Positions 36,084-48,800 are shown, counted from the stretch's first letter. The stretch: 64,000 nt of DNA from Solenopsis invicta (GCF_016802725.1 NC_052671.1:1303001-1367000); one strand, 5' to 3'. Translations and numbers: made by a program. Notes: a model not told the origin generated them from the letters alone.

Positions 36084-38517
36084 AAATTTATAATTATTAC
36101 AGAACCTATACGAGTAAAAAGAATCTTTATTTTATTCTATATAATACTGTCTCGTATTTTTAATTTCAAAATCTTTACGTAATTCTACATATAATTCTAC
36201 ATATAATTAATGAAAATTTTAGATAATTTTGCCAAAATCATATTTTTTAATTTAATTAATTCATTTAATTACGTAAAATTAAATTAATTTGATACTAGTT
36301 AAGAATTATCATTCTTTAATAAATATGATTACTAACATTTTTTTATTTATTTTTAAGACATTCTTGTTCAAAAAATTAATTTTTTATTTATAAAAAATAT
36401 AAAAGTTTTAGAGATTATTACTTTTGTAAAAAATTAATTTTATCTTTTACCTCAATAATAGCAATTAAAATACAAAAATAAAATTTAGCAGTAGCAATCG
36501 GAGTAATAGAATTAGTTGTATCAACTATAGACATTATATCTGTCTTACATTTTCACATTAAATAGATATTATATAAATTTGTTTAACGCAAAAATGTCTT
36601 TTACAACAAGAATGTAATTTATAAGATTAATTTTAAATTTTTATCTAATCCGGTATTTTTATTCTCATGAGCGCAATTTGTCTACGAATTTTAATTCAAC
36701 CTTTTCTAATACCTACACCGTTTGCTTCGATTTCTTAGTCCGTCCTCCTTATTTCTGCTCGATTTGATTTGATTTCTACTTTTCGTTTCTCCTCTCTTGT
36801 TAAAGTTTCGGCCCATTCAAATACACGAATTTGTCCAGATTTTGATTTATCGCTAGCCAAATCTAATAAAAGGTTTGTCCATTGTATCTTTCAATAGATC
36901 GAAGACGCAAATTACAAAATTCAAGGTAACCGAGACTCAAAAGTTTCGCCTCGAAACTAAGGGAAACACGCATACCTGACTCAGTAGTCAGTTAAATTCG
37001 TAGGTGTACGGATGTCTAGTTCGCTAATCCACATTTATCTAATAATTCATTCTCTAAAGCAATGTTAAAATGTGTAAATTGTGACGTGTATAAATTTTCG
37101 ATTGGAGACTGAAATTGTGCAAGAAGACATCGTTGTTTCTTTTTCTCACTCTCTCACTTTATATTACGACAATAATTTCATCAGAACATTAACCCTTGAT
37201 GTCGACAAGATTCTCAGGTATCGATTACAATAAATTGATAAAAAATATATTATATGTAAAAATATATATTCCGTATCACGTATCTTATTGTTAGTAGAGA
37301 ATATGTCGAAGAACCATCGAAAACGGCAGAATGGCGTCGGCAGTTAATTTTCATTCGAAGTACAAGCGATTAGAGTTTCGGCGTTAGGTATCGATGCGGT
37401 ACCGATAATGGCGCGTGATATCTATGGAGTACCTATGTATACACATGATGTACGGGAAGTAATATTTTGGGAGGCACGCGGCAATATATCTTCTAGCGGC
37501 ATTGGTTCATGATACTGATATCAGTATCGCAGTTATCGAAAATATTTTGAAATCTATGTATATCTAGGATCAGAAGCTTTCATACTTCTCCTGCTGAAAT
37601 TGGGCAAACCAAATTTAAAATTTTTGTTTAGGAAATATTATACAAAACTATTACAAGATGTTACTATTAAATAAAATACTTAAAATTGATTGCCTTTATT
37701 TAATAAGGAAAATGAAATATTGCTAATGTTACGTGGCTTAAAATCATGAAGGATTTAAATGTCAGGTACATGTCAAGTTATTAATTTTAATTTAACACAC
37801 AGACATATGTCCGTATACTAGTCTAATGTTAAAAGTTGGCATAGTTAAATGAAATATATTATGATACTTCAAAGAAATGCCGAATCTCTGCAGTGAACAT
37901 TTATCAAGATCGCATAAAGTATAAGTAAAAAAAAAAAAATATATATATATAAAAGAATATTATTACGTGCAAAAATAAGAGCTAGAAAGAAAAGCAATTA
38001 CGAGAAAATGTTTTGACATTCTCAGTAAACCATTTATTTACTCGTACTAATCTTTCGCTCGTATGGAATTCTTCTGTCGGCCCTTTTTGCGCGTTTTTTT
38101 CGTTTCGGTCGTGAAGAAAAAGGCAAAGTTATCACAAGAAAACTCACTGTTACTCTACCCTCCGGCATTAAATGCGCGACGATGCGATAGCGGCGATAGT
38201 CATACTTATAATTAGAGGAGTCAGCGAAATGATTTATGACGCACACGTGGTACGCACTGCTTTCGTAAATACACTTTCTTTATTCGTTTTCGCTCAGGCA
38301 TATACATTTGTTGAGGGGCTTGGTCTTGATTAATATTTTGAAACACTGTATTTGGTCGACTATTCTCGTCAAAGCGCTCACAAAATTATTAGCGAAACAA
38401 CGTTATACTTTGTAAAGTAAAATGACCGGACAATTATTATTATTGTTGTACAGGTGCTCTTGAACTTGAAATAATCGTGAATGAAGGCTATCTCTTTGTT
38501 TTAATATCTTTTAATGC
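36084..38517. other. AT-rich desert
   Basis: Very AT-rich to about 36660. A plus-strand acceptor at 36738 opens 44 codons in CT-rich DNA up to a weak donor at 36873; not called. A13 followed by (AT)n lies at 37927-37951. No gene. Confidence 0.5.
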
Positions 38518-39027
38518 CAGAGTTGGAAAATAACGCGTTATTTGTAACGCCATTGTTACCCTTACTTTTTTGTTAGTAATGAACTAGTAACGCTATTACT
38601 TTTCTTTCTAGTAACTGTGTAACGGTAACGTAGTTACGTTTTTTCAGTAACGATAAAGAATTTCACAGTTACTTTCATCGTTACTTTTTTACATTTTGAA
38701 TCTTTTTGTGACAATTTCCATTGTGAATGTGTGTGTTCAAATTTCAGTCTCAATTTCTTTCTATTTATAAGTTTAATAAAAAATCAAATTTTTTTAATTT
38801 TTATTTTCAGCATTAAAAAAATATTTTCTTTAAATTTTTTATGATCTTATGAATTTAAGATACAAAATATTATTTTCATTAATATTTGAGTAAAAAAGCA
38901 TTTGAAAAGTAACTTTTATATTAAATTTAATCTTTTTTTGTCAATAAAAAGTAACGGAAAAATAGCGAATCATCATTTTTTAAGTAATGGTAATGTTAAC
39001 TTTTAAAAAATAACTATCCTAGCTCTG
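38518..39027. mobile_element. Non-autonomous hAT-type element (MITE), decayed
   Basis: The left end reads CAGAGTTGGAAAATAACG and the right end, reverse-complemented, CAGAGCTAGGATAGTTATTT, so the terminal inverted repeats share CAGAG-T-GGA-A and further matches. Flanking 8-mers TTTAATGC and ATTAAAGC agree at 6 of 8 positions, as expected for an aged 8-bp hAT target duplication with T at position 2. Internally, TAACGCGTTATT and repeated GTAACG/GTTAC words are typical of this class of element. At 510 bp, with no transposase frame, it could move only with help from elsewhere. Boundaries are read directly; the superfamily is inferred from ends and target-site size. Confidence 0.7.
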
Positions 39028-40289
39028 ATTAAAGCAATGTTACAAAATATTAAATACTAATACAATATATTATAAAAAGTTTGATTATTATTACTCTTGT
39101 AGTCTCTTTTAACATATAAAATACACGTAAAGCTCATTTTGCATATAATTTTTATTATGACTTATTTTCATTGCTTCTTTTGCTATTACATACATAAAAT
39201 TTGATATATTTCATACATTCGCTAAATTTTATGCCATCTGTAAATAAAGAATTAAATATGCAAACTTATAATAATATTAAAGCTTTCGTTTTTCTTGTTA
39301 AAATTCTTCAAATTTTTGCAATAAGTAATACATTTGCAAATCTACACTTAATGGAGTTCCAATTAACATGTTAACTAGTATTTTATTAGTTTTATAAAAA
39401 ACATTTATTATCATTTTATATATATTCTTTGAATATCTTTCTAAAAGTACATTATTATATATGAGTCGATGCATGCGTCGCCCGTCGGAACACGCAAAGT
39501 GTATTAATGTTCAAGATTCATGCAGTTTTTAAAAATAAACAAAATAATTATTAAGATATGTTTTATTTATGTTATCTAATAACTGTTTTCAGACTTATTT
39601 TATTATTACCATTATTATTATTACGTATTATTGTATTATACTTTTATTACATATATAAGACTTTTGCAGAGTTCAAAAACAGACGATAAATAATATCGAA
39701 ATAAAGATAAAAAATAAAAAAATTTACTATTTTTGCGTTTAATATTATTACAAAAAATTCTTTCAATTAAAAATAAAATTAAAGACTAATAATATTAATA
39801 CAAAATTAAAGAGATTGATAATATTAACACAATAGTTAAATCTTTATTAAAAAAATATGTAACTTTAGAAATTATTAATGTATACATATTAAAAAGAACT
39901 TCAGTAGCCCTATCATTTAAAATAAAAATTGTTTTTCTCGTTATTCTTTTATTAATTAAAAAAAATACAATATTTCATAAAAGAAAAGTGTGTCTGCACT
40001 TGAAATATTTTAGTATCAATTACAAACGTGTACATATCGAGCAAAAGGTATAAATATGCAATAACGTTTTCCATTTATCAGAAACTCAAGTGTTACAGAT
40101 AGGCTTTGAAAAGATAAGATTAATGAACGCCGAAACAAATTTATAGGTCTCTTAGGTGAAAAGAATTATACAAACCACAAACTTTTGACACTTTTTCAAA
40201 CTTACATAGAAATATACGGTTTCTAGCAAAAATTGTTGACACATCTCGCGTAATATTTACTCTCAAGGAATATTGATAGTTATTTTCGT
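39028..40289. other. AT-rich desert
   Basis: Among the most AT-rich parts of the window, with short TTA-type runs near 39600-39640. One CpG-containing island (GCGTCGCCCGTCGG) lies at about 39475. No gene. Confidence 0.6.
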
Positions 40290-40303
40290 AAAAAAAAAAA
40301 AAA
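40290..40303. repeat. A14 homopolymer
   Basis: Fourteen A residues at the boundary between AT desert and the CpG-rich domain. Confidence 0.95.
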
Positions 40304-40309
40304 CGGGTC

Positions 40310-41200
40310 TACTACCTGCACCTGACAAGGGATTCCGATGCATTCGGTTAGACGAGATTGGATGGGAGTAGCAAGGTTCCAACATGGCGCACCGTCGGCC
40401 GTCGGAACATGGCGACGGCGGGCCTCGCGCCTGAGCGACCGGAGCGGCGCACGTTTCATCGCTTCAGCGCTCGCATTCAGTGGATTGCTTTCGAAAAATT
40501 GTTCCGTATCAACGATCCCTCGATTTGCTAGAGGATCACTTAACAGTTGACGACAACAACTGACTGTCGGACTAGGTTTCTATTAATATCAGCACGTTTC
40601 CCAAGCGTGCGGGGGTACGCCCGATATCGACATCGACGGCGAGCGCACCAACGCGCGCATATGTACGTATACGTACGCGAATACATATTTTTCGATGTAC
40701 ACAAACATTGGCCTGACGGCCGGCAACAACTCTATGTCGAACTACGCTTCTATTAATACCGACTCGTTCTGTCTGGCCGTGTAGACTTGTGTGCGCGTAA
40801 ATGTACACGCGTATGTGACATTGGACACGTTTGCAGTGTAGGTGCGCGATACAAGTCGCGCTGGTGTTACGTGCGTGCCTTCGACGCGTTTTCGATGACT
40901 GGCGTACTGCGGTTCTGATTTAACTATCCCGAAATGAATCGTCGCGCCGACACCGCGTCGCACGGATGAGCGGATTTTCGTTATTTTTCGTCGCCCGTCC
41001 GCCGTTCCGATGGGATACGTTGCCAACTATGAGAGATTGCGCTCGGAATCCGCAGATAGTAACATTGTTTGAGATACTGTGTTCGCGATGGTCGATTGCG
41101 CAATTAGATTTGCACGAAGTGTCTCGCGTGAGTCTTTAATAAGTGTGACGCACGACAGTTCGCAGTAGAAAGCATTATCTTTATCATAAAATACGAGACT
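40310..41200. promoter_or_regulatory. Long CpG-rich block, possible promoter
   Basis: About 850 bases of high CpG density begin abruptly after A14. ACATGGCG words recur at about 40382 and 40407. The middle consists of a degenerate tandem duplication (see 40571). Frames of 69-94 codons occur on both strands without domains. An unannotated 5' exon or promoter is the leading guess. Confidence 0.3.
40571..40850. repeat. Degenerate tandem duplication, period about 170
   Basis: ACTAGGTTTCTATTAATA at 40571 and ACTACGCTTCTATTAATA at 40741 start two related units. Each continues into alternating GCGCGCATATGTACGTA-like or GCGCGTAAATGTACACG-like sequence, then ACATTGG. Many substitutions show the copies are old. 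Confidence 0.5.
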
Positions 41201-41384
41201 TCTGAGATGAATCGCGTCTGAATTGCATTTCAGTCAATTTAATTAAAAATAAGATGACAACAAAATTGAAACTAGACGAGACTAGAAGAAAAGAGACAAA
41301 TTTTTTACAAAAGTGTATTTATAAAACACATATCTTATGTATAAGAGCACACACTGCCTATATCTTTATAGCGTAGCGCTTAAC

Positions 41385-41403
41385 TCAAATGGCGGCCATT
41401 TGA
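41385..41403. promoter_or_regulatory. Palindrome with two divergent GCCAT sites
   Basis: TCAAATGGC-G-GCCATTTGA is perfect over 9-bp arms. Each arm carries the Pho/YY1 core GCCATTT. The occurrence is seen directly; binding is inferred. Confidence 0.3.
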
Positions 41404-41990
41404 ATTTTATTTTGATAGAAATATTGAGATAACACTTGCGTGTCCGTTATTAGTACAAAAAGAAAAGAGAGTTAAACAGTCATATCCAACAGAATGTGTG
41501 ATGCGAGAAGCTCGGTCCAAATCTCCGGTTATGACACGGGCCGTCGGACATAACGCGCAAAGACGATTTAGTATCGCTCAACAATTATAAATACATTTGC
41601 ATTCGTTGCGGCCGTGTTGAATACGCGTTCATGTTTCCAAGCCTTATTCGGCGCTAAGTTGTTGACTTAGAGCAATTACACAAAAAGTCAAATAGCCGTG
41701 GAAAAAGGTAATTTGCGCGCGCGGTGTATCTATATTTGCATAATGCATATAAGAAAAGTACCATAATGTTGCATGCAACTATAATTCTTTCGTGAATCGT
41801 TACTCAACGCCTCGGATAAGATCTCAGTTATCTACGATCAATCAAATATTTTACGTTTCGTCGGGAAGTACTAATTACGCCGTGTTTCTTGTTTAACGTA
41901 TGACGTTTAGCCATTACGATGCTGGTAGTAAACTGTTATCGCTGAAGGAATGACTCTTTTCATTCAATTTGAATCTTTCGCGTCAAAGAC

Positions 41991-42024
41991 GTCGCGTTGC
42001 GTCGCGTCGCGTCGCGTCGCGTCG
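41991..42024. repeat. (GTCGC)n pentanucleotide repeat
   Basis: Tandem GTCGC units, one with a single substitution. Confidence 0.95.
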
Positions 42025-42169
42025 GCCCGTCTAAAAAAGATTTATAAGAGATTTACAGCGACACGCAAACTCGCGAGTTTACACTACGTGGCACGTCAAA
42101 GAGAACAAAAAAAAAAAGAAAGATAAAAAGACATGTACAAGAGAAAAATTCTTTTCATCCTTCTCGAAC

Positions 42170-42900
42170 GTCATACCTTATCGACATTTTTCGCCGCGTA
42201 GGGCCTCGTCGCGCGCGTATTTTCCATCGTGCCAAGGGAACGAAGGAGAGAGAAAGAGAAAGCGTGAAAGAAAGAGAAGCGCAGGGTGAGAAAGGGATAG
42301 GGTAGAAAGGGGGAGAGAGAGCAGGAACATTCGCATCTTGCTGCCTTTATAAATGCTTCTACATTTATTAAGGCTACTCCCCGGACCCTGGACGTACCGG
42401 TATACGTATTTCGAAATGAATGCCTCGTGACGTGGCACCGCGACGCTGTCGTCGGGGCGCGTGAACGCTACGAAAAGTGAAATATTCCTCTGTCGTATTT
42501 TCACATGCGCGCACACGACAAATGACCACCGTGCGTCTGACGGTCGCTGGCCTCAGCAAAAAAGCGTATGTACGTATGTAAATAGATATATATGTATGTA
42601 ATATCGCGCGAAAAGTATTCGTCTTTCGTCGATTAAACATGGCTACGTTGTTGGAAAGACGAGGGAGACTTGTCGCGCAAAGATCCATTAGTATCGACCG
42701 TCGCTCATTATCGAATTAATTATGACAAGTTTAAACATTATAATGCGCGTTTGGAAAATGTCGCGGAATTTTCTCACGATTTGATGCATTTTTTACGATG
42801 TTTACGTTCCACGGGAATATAAGTAAATTACCTTACATCGAGTTTCACGAACGACAGGGAATTAAAAAAAATATAAAGATAATTGAGCTACGAAGCGCGT
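42170..42900. other. CpG-rich block with purine tract
   Basis: A GA-rich patch at 42240-42320 is followed by CpG-rich DNA. Minus-strand frames of 112 and 104 codons overlap in two registers, arguing against coding. Confidence 0.4.
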
Positions 42901-42911
42901 ACGAGAAAGAG

Positions 42912-42915
<4 letters not shown>

Positions 42916-42957
<42 letters not shown>
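42916..42957. repeat. (AG)n microsatellite
   Basis: About 21 uninterrupted AG units. Confidence 0.97.
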
Positions 42958-42959
<2 letters not shown>

Positions 42960-44200
42960 AGGAGAACAGCAAGTGATACAAAGTAGCCAGAATTAAGCAA
43001 TAACGATGCATCGCGTCACACGTTTCGGACCACGCCTATACTGCATTATAATATATAATATAACCGTGATTTTATATACGTAGTCGGTTAAACAACTCCT
43101 GACAAGGAAGCGATTTGTCGCGCGGGATACTTTATTCCAGATAATCATACGCCGTGTTAGAGGTAGGTCGTTCAACGTGACAATGTATGTACATTGATTA
43201 ATGGCACCGTCTTCATGCCCGAATAAGGAAGATCTTGACGTCCGTTAAACCGCGCGCGTAAATCTTGCCTTTTTTTTTATTCAACGCACCGCGAAGCGAT
43301 ATGGATCACGTGCTATCAAGCTCATGTTGTGCACTCTCCGCATTTCAGGCGCATCCGCGCGCAGTATGCTATTAATGCATTTATCAGAAACTACCCAACT
43401 TCATTCCGTGTAAAACAGTAGCGCTTATTTGCCATAAGAGAAAGGATTTCAAAGGATATGATATACCCAAGTGTTGCAACACATTGAGAACGTCGAGGTG
43501 AAGGAACTAGAATTAAATTCTATCTTCCAAAAAAAAAAAAAAAGAAATCAAATACAATAGCCAAAGACGTATCGACAACAACGGTCAGTTCCGAAATAGA
43601 GACATTCGCCGGCAGCTTCATGTATAGCTACGTATCGGCTAATCGTCAATGGCCAGAAGCGCCGGATTGGCGCAATCACCCTCCCGATAAAATCAGCACG
43701 ATACTTCTCCACGAGGAGACGAGGAGGTGGTGCGCGCGGCTGCGATAAAGTGTGGTCAGAAGTATATACGCCCGAGGTACGATCTACTACTACTTAATAT
43801 CGTCTACACGCTTCGCGTTCGATCTGAGCACATACTAACAGCCACTTGCGGCGTAGCCACTCCGGACGAAAATTAATCATCGAAATCAACCGGACGCCGA
43901 TTAAGGGCGATCACCTAGGCAAATCGTTAAGCATGCTTTTTGGCGGTTGATGTCGGTTCTACCTGTTGTCGGGGCGGCCAATCGACGGAAGGCTCGAAAA
44001 AAAATTTCCCACCTGGTAATTTCTGCGTGGCGGCGACGGGACGGGAGAAAATTGCAAGACATTGTAGAGGAACGGTCGGCGAAATTTTCTTATCCGAGAC
44101 CAATCCATTTTGCAAAATTGCACCCTACGTAATAATCTGCACTTTGTAGCTCAGACTTGGTCTACCACGCGTGTCTCGCGACAGGCCAAGGGTCTATTGA
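42960..44200. other. CpG-retaining, enhancer-like region
   Basis: Balanced composition with CACGTG (about 43307), TTTATTCAACG and ATTAATGCATT words. An acceptor (GCATTTCAG) ends at 43348 and opens 20-23 codons in two frames; too short to call. Opposed frames at 43927-44149 have no features. Confidence 0.35.
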
Positions 44201-46000
44201 TTACTCAGGGGATCGTTAGATATTTTGGATGCTCAGATAATTTCGGCGCCTTGTAAACGAACGGTCAACTTTTCACGTCTTGACTTCTCCACGCATAAAT
44301 ATTTCATGACTTAATGCCAGCTAAAAACAACAAAATTATGGAAATATATTGTATTATGCAGATTCAGCTAGACACATTTCCAAGGTCGTATAAAATTGAA
44401 ATAACATTTTGCAAGCGGATGCGATGCGTTATTCTTTTGAATCGAACCGTGGTGGGTGCAACTTTGTAAGCTTCAGGCAGTTGTTTCTCTTAAAAACGAA
44501 AGAAAGTAACAAGTAGTGAGAATACAGCATCCCGCATGACCGGTCTGTACCATCTATAGCGATCCGGCAGTTAACCGGCTCTGTACGATGCACCGTGATC
44601 AGTCCGCCGAAGTGAGATCCGATGAAACGCAGATTGTATTTCATACAAATTCGACTACTAACATTATAGAAACTTTTATAACATTTAATTACATACATAA
44701 TCACTAATTTCATATTTTAAAAATACTTAACACGTTGCAGAAAATAATATTTTCTAAATTTATATTTCTTTGCATTTATATCGCGACAGAGTATATTGTT
44801 TAGCATACGTATAGTACAGAAAATATATAAAATACTTAACATATAATCGTATGTAGTCAGTTTTGTTGAATATGCTACTGAGCATTAAATTATAGAATAT
44901 TTTCAGATTAATTTCTTTCATTAAGAAATATTATTATATATGTGCGTAACTTCGATCAAATTTTCGATTCTTTACTTCAAAATGGTTGTCAATAGAACAG
45001 ATACATCACCACTACGCGAGTAAATCAACGAATTAATGTCGGGAAGTAGAAAACGAAGATATGGCGTAGAACGCAAAATCGATGTCGCAGTCTTAGAAAA
45101 AATGCCACCGAGAAATATTTTGTTAAATGTTACGAAGATTCATCATGGTAGGATTAATCCAATCTTCGCTCGGACATAAGTCTAAACAATTTTGTGCTCT
45201 GATGAAAATGCCAAATGTGCACGATGGTACAGAGTCTGGAGAACGTTTTCTTATATTCCCGGGGTCTAAAGCCAAGGAGAGAAATAACAGTTCCACCGAT
45301 CGAGAATATGGTACGTGTCATCTTCGGCTTAGTGTCCAGTCCGGTCTCAGCTCTGGTCTCAAGACGACGCGCTAAGGGAAGAGATGGATCATTCATAGCA
45401 GCAGCGATGAATCATGAGATGGCTAGGACAGCTTACTAGAAAACCGACGTTGCTATAGACGAGGAGAAACGAAAGAGGAATGAGAGCGAAGGACAGATAC
45501 AAAACAAATAAAGAAAGAAACACATCGAGGTTCTGTGTAAGGGGAAAAAAAATGATGTCGGTTGCGATAAAGATGAATTATAAATTGCTTAATTATCAAG
45601 TGATGTGACACGAAGTAGCAAACTATGCTAAACATGTTTTCAGATTGAAATTTTCAATGTACTCGTTTTTCAGGAATATTAATAAATTACAAGCTACGCG
45701 TTGCGAGGGCAATAAATAATATCTCAACCTTTAATTCAGAGGAGTAAATATTTTATTAAAAATGTATAAAAACTCTATTAATACTAAAGTAAAAAAGGCG
45801 TGTATGTAATAATTCAAGTGTAACGTGGGTCTATAATTAAAAGAAGGATAATTTGACATTGCGTAAAAATTAATATTATTATAGAAAAAAGAACAGGGTA
45901 CACGAGATAAAATAGAAAGAAGATACGATGATGAATAGCAAGGGATGAAACAGGAAAAAGCGGAGGACGAAGATATGGGAACGGAGGTTGGAATCTTCCG
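44200..46000. other. AT-rich spacer with balanced patches
   Basis: Patches at 44410-44620 and 45130-45440 have 74-94-codon frames on both strands without domains. The 147-codon minus-strand frame 45731-46174 is Ser/Phe/Tyr-rich in purine-skewed DNA and is probably spurious. Confidence 0.45.
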
Positions 46001-47390
46001 GAAGTACGTCCGACGTACCATCCGTGTTTCTCCATTTTTCAAAAAATAAAAGCGACCACAGTGTTCGCGGCTCATTGTTTGGCTCTTCCGACTGTTTGCG
46101 TAGATGCGTAACTTGAATAGGCTTACGAAGGGTGGATACGACGGCGACGGCGACGACGACGTATACACGTACAATATAATACGCGTGGGTGGTATGCGTG
46201 CCTCGGTTGACTTTCCGTTAGAAGAACGTCACTATAGAACGAAAGAAAATATTATCACTTTTGTCTCACCCCACGCGATGTTCCCACTGTTTTCACGGGG
46301 AATCCGCGTAACGCGGGAGTGAATCAATCGTCCGTATTTCTTTTCGATTTATCAGTGCCGAGAAAAGAAAAAGTCCGTTTCATCGACATTTCACTTGGAC
46401 GGTCCCTTTCTTTCTCGACCCTTCATTGTCATAAATCTGGTAACGAGACCAACTCGATGAAACTGTAACCTCGCGAGATTGCTCGTGCTATCCATTTTAC
46501 GTTCTTCCATCAATCGTGATCGATCCTAATAATTAAGAAGCCCCACGAGTCAATAATTCTCCTAATCGAATAATGAAGGAATAAAGAAGTAATACTTGTG
46601 AGGGGAAACGCCGCGCCGCGCGCCGCCTTCTCTATTCTCATCAAGGTCGATCGACCATATCGCGAATCATTATAATGCAAGAGAGACAACCAGGCCTTAA
46701 TATACGCATTTGCTTTCAACGAGTACCGACATTTATAAAATAGCGTATAGTAGTAGACGATAATGCGTCTACATGACCCAGTAGGTTTCAGACGCGTCGT
46801 TGAACAAAAGATACATTTTTAAGAAAGCTTTTCACGTTTCGTGTTTTAATGTTAGAAGAAATCGTCGAGGTAGATAACACCGTGCGATGTGACGAGAATG
46901 ATGACGTCACGCGTCGGATGGTTAACAGCGAGAAGGTAATTAACGTTGAGGATGCTTCATCAGTCAAGAAACTAACCCCTCGGCATCCGCCATATCCAAG
47001 GACACAACCTGTCGTATCTTTATTTGAGTCAAACAAGGACGGTTGACATGCTAGAGTGATTATTAATTTAAGTATGCCGCGCACTAATGACAGCTAGTTA
47101 TCCTGACATGATAATTACGAATCGCGCATTTTGCTGATGACGATAACGATTAACTTCGAGCCACTCCGTAAGGCTAATTAATTAATTACTAATATAACGC
47201 GAATGTTTCAGTATATGTACGTTACATGAAACAACATTATAGGAAATATCAATAGCAATATCTTCTCCAAATCTTTATAGAATTTTAATAATTTAAATCT
47301 TTTAGATTTAAAAAATAAAAAAAGATTATCTTACTAATATTGTTATTGAATATAAAGTATAATAGATAATTTGAACATCAATTCACCATA
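46000..47390. other. Balanced, CpG-retaining region
   Basis: A perfect CRE palindrome TGACGTCA lies at 46902-46909. A GACGGC run lies at 46138-46160. Opposed frames of 65-98 codons occupy 46788-47084. No gene supportable; AT-rich again from 47170. Confidence 0.4.
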
Positions 47391-47960
47391 GGGACGATAG
47401 TAAGACATATTTTCGCAATATGGCGCTAAGCCAAGTCCATCCCTGATCCTAAGGTATTTACTCCTGTTTGCCATCATTCTCAGCCGCATGAGAATGTGTA
47501 CATGATTTCGAGCAACTTTCTTGTTTTTGTTTGGGTGACTACTGGTGATAAATTTTACTGGAGCGGCACGCTCCAGTAAAGGAAATAATAAAGACGAAAG
47601 GTGCGTAACATGTGCTGCTGTTCTGTGTTTGCGGGCTATACCTAACCTAGCTCGGTAGGTAGGCCCACAATTCTGACTTGGTTACGTCACAACGTGTCTT
47701 ATAAAACTACTATGTAGAGCACAGCGTAAGGCAATAAGATGCTCTTTCCCTAGGCCATAAATCGCTCAAATTTGAACATGGTGGCGCGGACCGGTTACAA
47801 AGATATATTTCAAGGGTAGTTTCCCTTAAATCTGACTTTTTTCTTCTACTTGTCTTTGTACCGTAGATCGAACGCTCGAGAGTACTTTATGAGATTTGGG
47901 ATAAACAATTTATATTGAAATAAGCTTCTCACAGAATCAGCGTGTTCGATGTATGAAGGG
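47390..47960. other. Structured island with three successive inverted repeats
   Basis: Balanced composition rises abruptly from AT-rich flanks. CATTCTCA/TGAGAATG (47475-47496, 6-base loop), TTTACTGGAGCG/CGCTCCAGTAAA (47554-47580, 3-base loop) and an imperfect GGGC...GCCC stem (47633-47666) follow each other within 200 bases. A structured non-coding RNA, the 5' end of an unannotated transcript, or a remnant of a repeat family are all possible. An ATG in good context (GAACATGG, 47778) opens 12 codons to a donor-like GTAGTT at 47816. Confidence 0.35.
47554..47580. repeat. Perfect inverted repeat, 12-bp arms
   Basis: TTTACTGGAGCG and CGCTCCAGTAAA are separated by GCA. A match this long and tight is unlikely by chance in one window. 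Confidence 0.95.
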
Positions 47961-48695
47961 AAAATGTATATATAAAATGTTGAAGCGATGTCTTCAATTC
48001 TCAAATCAAACAAGCGGCGATAATGCGACCGGAATTCAATGCGGTAACAATAAAATCGCTATCCGTTCCGGAGATCAGAAGCGAAAACGATGGCGAAACG
48101 CTGAAGCGTGAGTTCGAGCAATGAAAGCAAGAGAGCAGCAAGTGGCTCGTACGTCAGCCGGTGGCTCGTAAACGTCAGCGGTGGTGCTCGTAAACGTAAA
48201 CGCGATGCTATAAGGGGATGTACAGCGGCGCAGCGCCGGGGAGTCACCATAGCATAACAGTTAAAGAGATACATGTATATGTATAGAGAGAGAGACGATC
48301 CATTTAGCGGTTTAAACGGGGTCGTTATATCGCCGTTTACAACGAAACAATCTGCTCCTGAATATCTGGACACGTGTCGTGAGATTTAGAACGGGCGGAG
48401 CGAAATGTTAGATTACCGCGGTAAACAGCTTTGAATGCGTGCATGTGTGTATTAATCCTTCGTTCTATACTAATGTAGATTAGAATGATACTAATTTTCC
48501 CCCATAATTATTGTTTTACTTTAACCCAGATGAAACATTTTCTCTCTACGCTACGTCTGAGCCATTATTTTAGCGCCACTATCTTCCGGAAGAGCACATT
48601 TCAAATTTCAAATTAGCTAAATATATTTTGAAAATAATGTAAAAGTTGAACGAGATAAAAAATAATTATCAAAATGTTAAAATTTTAAATAATCT
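47960..48695. other. Balanced, then AT-rich spacer
   Basis: A 104-codon minus-strand frame (48059-48373) lies in CpG-retaining DNA without domains. A near-repeat GTCAGC-GGTGGCTCGTAAACG occurs at about 48153-48196. No gene. Confidence 0.45.
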
Positions 48696-48714
48696 TTTAT
48701 TATTATTATTATTA

Positions 48715-48746
<32 letters not shown>

Positions 48747-48747
48747 T

Positions 48748-48799
<52 letters not shown>
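48696..48799. repeat. Compound (TTA)n(AC)24 microsatellite
   Basis: Nearly pure TTA units to 48747, then AC units from 48751 to 48799. Confidence 0.97.

Positions 48800-48800
<1 letters not shown>

Larger units (their letters stand above)
41200..42170. other. Mixed region with a symmetric GGCCATTT site and a GTCGC repeat
   Basis: AT-rich to 41500, then CpG-retaining. Holds the palindrome at 41385-41403 and the pentanucleotide repeat at 41991-42024. No coding signal. Confidence 0.4.

Noticed and set aside
36739..36872. 44-codon internal exon between a good acceptor and GTTTGT
   Set aside because: The donor is weak and the sequence is CT-rich, which keeps frames open.
37189..37205. TTAACCCTTGATG resembling a piggyBac end
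   Set aside because: No matching inverted end was found at a sensible distance, and TTAACCC is common in AT-rich DNA.
44405..44500. Possible minus-strand tRNA, because GGTTCGATTC resembles a B box
   Set aside because: The bases around it cannot form a T stem or acceptor stem.
45731..46174. 147-codon minus-strand frame
   Set aside because: Ser/Tyr/Phe-rich and opposite purine-rich DNA; overlapping second frame, no domain.
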